Shown: one piece after another, positions 6,309 to 6,335 of the stretch
How the letters are laid out: the number at the start of each line of letters is the position of its first letter
Numbering within the stretch: position 1 is the first letter of the stretch
Source: Bacteroidota bacterium
GTDB taxonomy: Bacteria; Bacteroidota; Bacteroidia; Bacteroidales; 4484-276
DNA length: 6,335 nt
Assembly (NCBI GenBank): GCA_013203545.1
Contig: JABMQA010000204.1
Location: forward strand, 1 to 6,335
Reading direction: 5' to 3'
Notes under the pieces: model-generated
Database searches by the model: none
Seen by the model: only the letters and a program-made list of their open reading frames with translations
What the model was told of the DNA's origin: nothing
Position numbers and translations under genes: made by a program

Positions 6309-6335
6309 TTCGCTAAAATTTTATCATTAAATTAA

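Noticed and set aside
1..6335. Mobile element, CRISPR array, tRNA/rRNA, defence or toxin-antitoxin system
   Set aside because: No direct repeats with spacers, transposase or integrase motifs, tRNA-like cloverleaf or small paired genes were seen; the complete genes are all assigned to known families.

Overview
The window looks like chromosomal DNA of a Bacteroidota bacterium, probably of the Bacteroidales. The evidence is a DPP5-type peptidase very like the Porphyromonas enzyme, a lipoprotein with a C-terminal LruC domain, a yajC - YbbR - coaE gene order that I know from this phylum, start codons preceded by A/T-rich sequence without Shine-Dalgarno motifs, and weak matches to the phylum's TTTG / TAnnTTTG promoter pattern. 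This taxonomic call is an inference from gene content.

Layout. Positions 1-173 hold what may be the last codons of a gene entering from the left, a small perfect palindrome, and the leader of the first complete gene. Positions 174-2264 (+) encode a lipid-anchored S9 serine dipeptidyl peptidase (DPP5-like) with an N-terminal beta-propeller and an intact Ser-Asp-His triad. A strong intrinsic terminator follows directly. Positions 2366-4255 (+) encode a second predicted lipoprotein: an N-terminal beta-sandwich-like region, a LamG/concanavalin-type domain, an acidic calcium-loop-like segment and an LruC domain. The strand then switches. Positions 4281-6308 (-) hold a conserved housekeeping block transcribed right to left: yajC (Sec translocon accessory subunit), a membrane-anchored YbbR-repeat protein, and coaE (dephospho-CoA kinase), the last two joined by an ATGA overlap. 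The operon probably continues upstream beyond the right edge.

How the genes relate. The two plus-strand genes are separate transcription units by the look of the terminator; both products are predicted to be lipid-anchored in the envelope, but nothing in the sequence ties them to one pathway. The minus-strand genes form an operon of envelope and metabolic housekeeping functions. I see no tRNA, rRNA, CRISPR array, insertion sequence, integrase, toxin-antitoxin pair or phage gene, and no sign of a new multi-gene system. The points most worth checking are the Ala in place of the usual Tyr next to the peptidase nucleophile, the possible surface-export signal on the lipidated peptidase, and the unassigned roles of the LruC-LamG lipoprotein and the YbbR protein.
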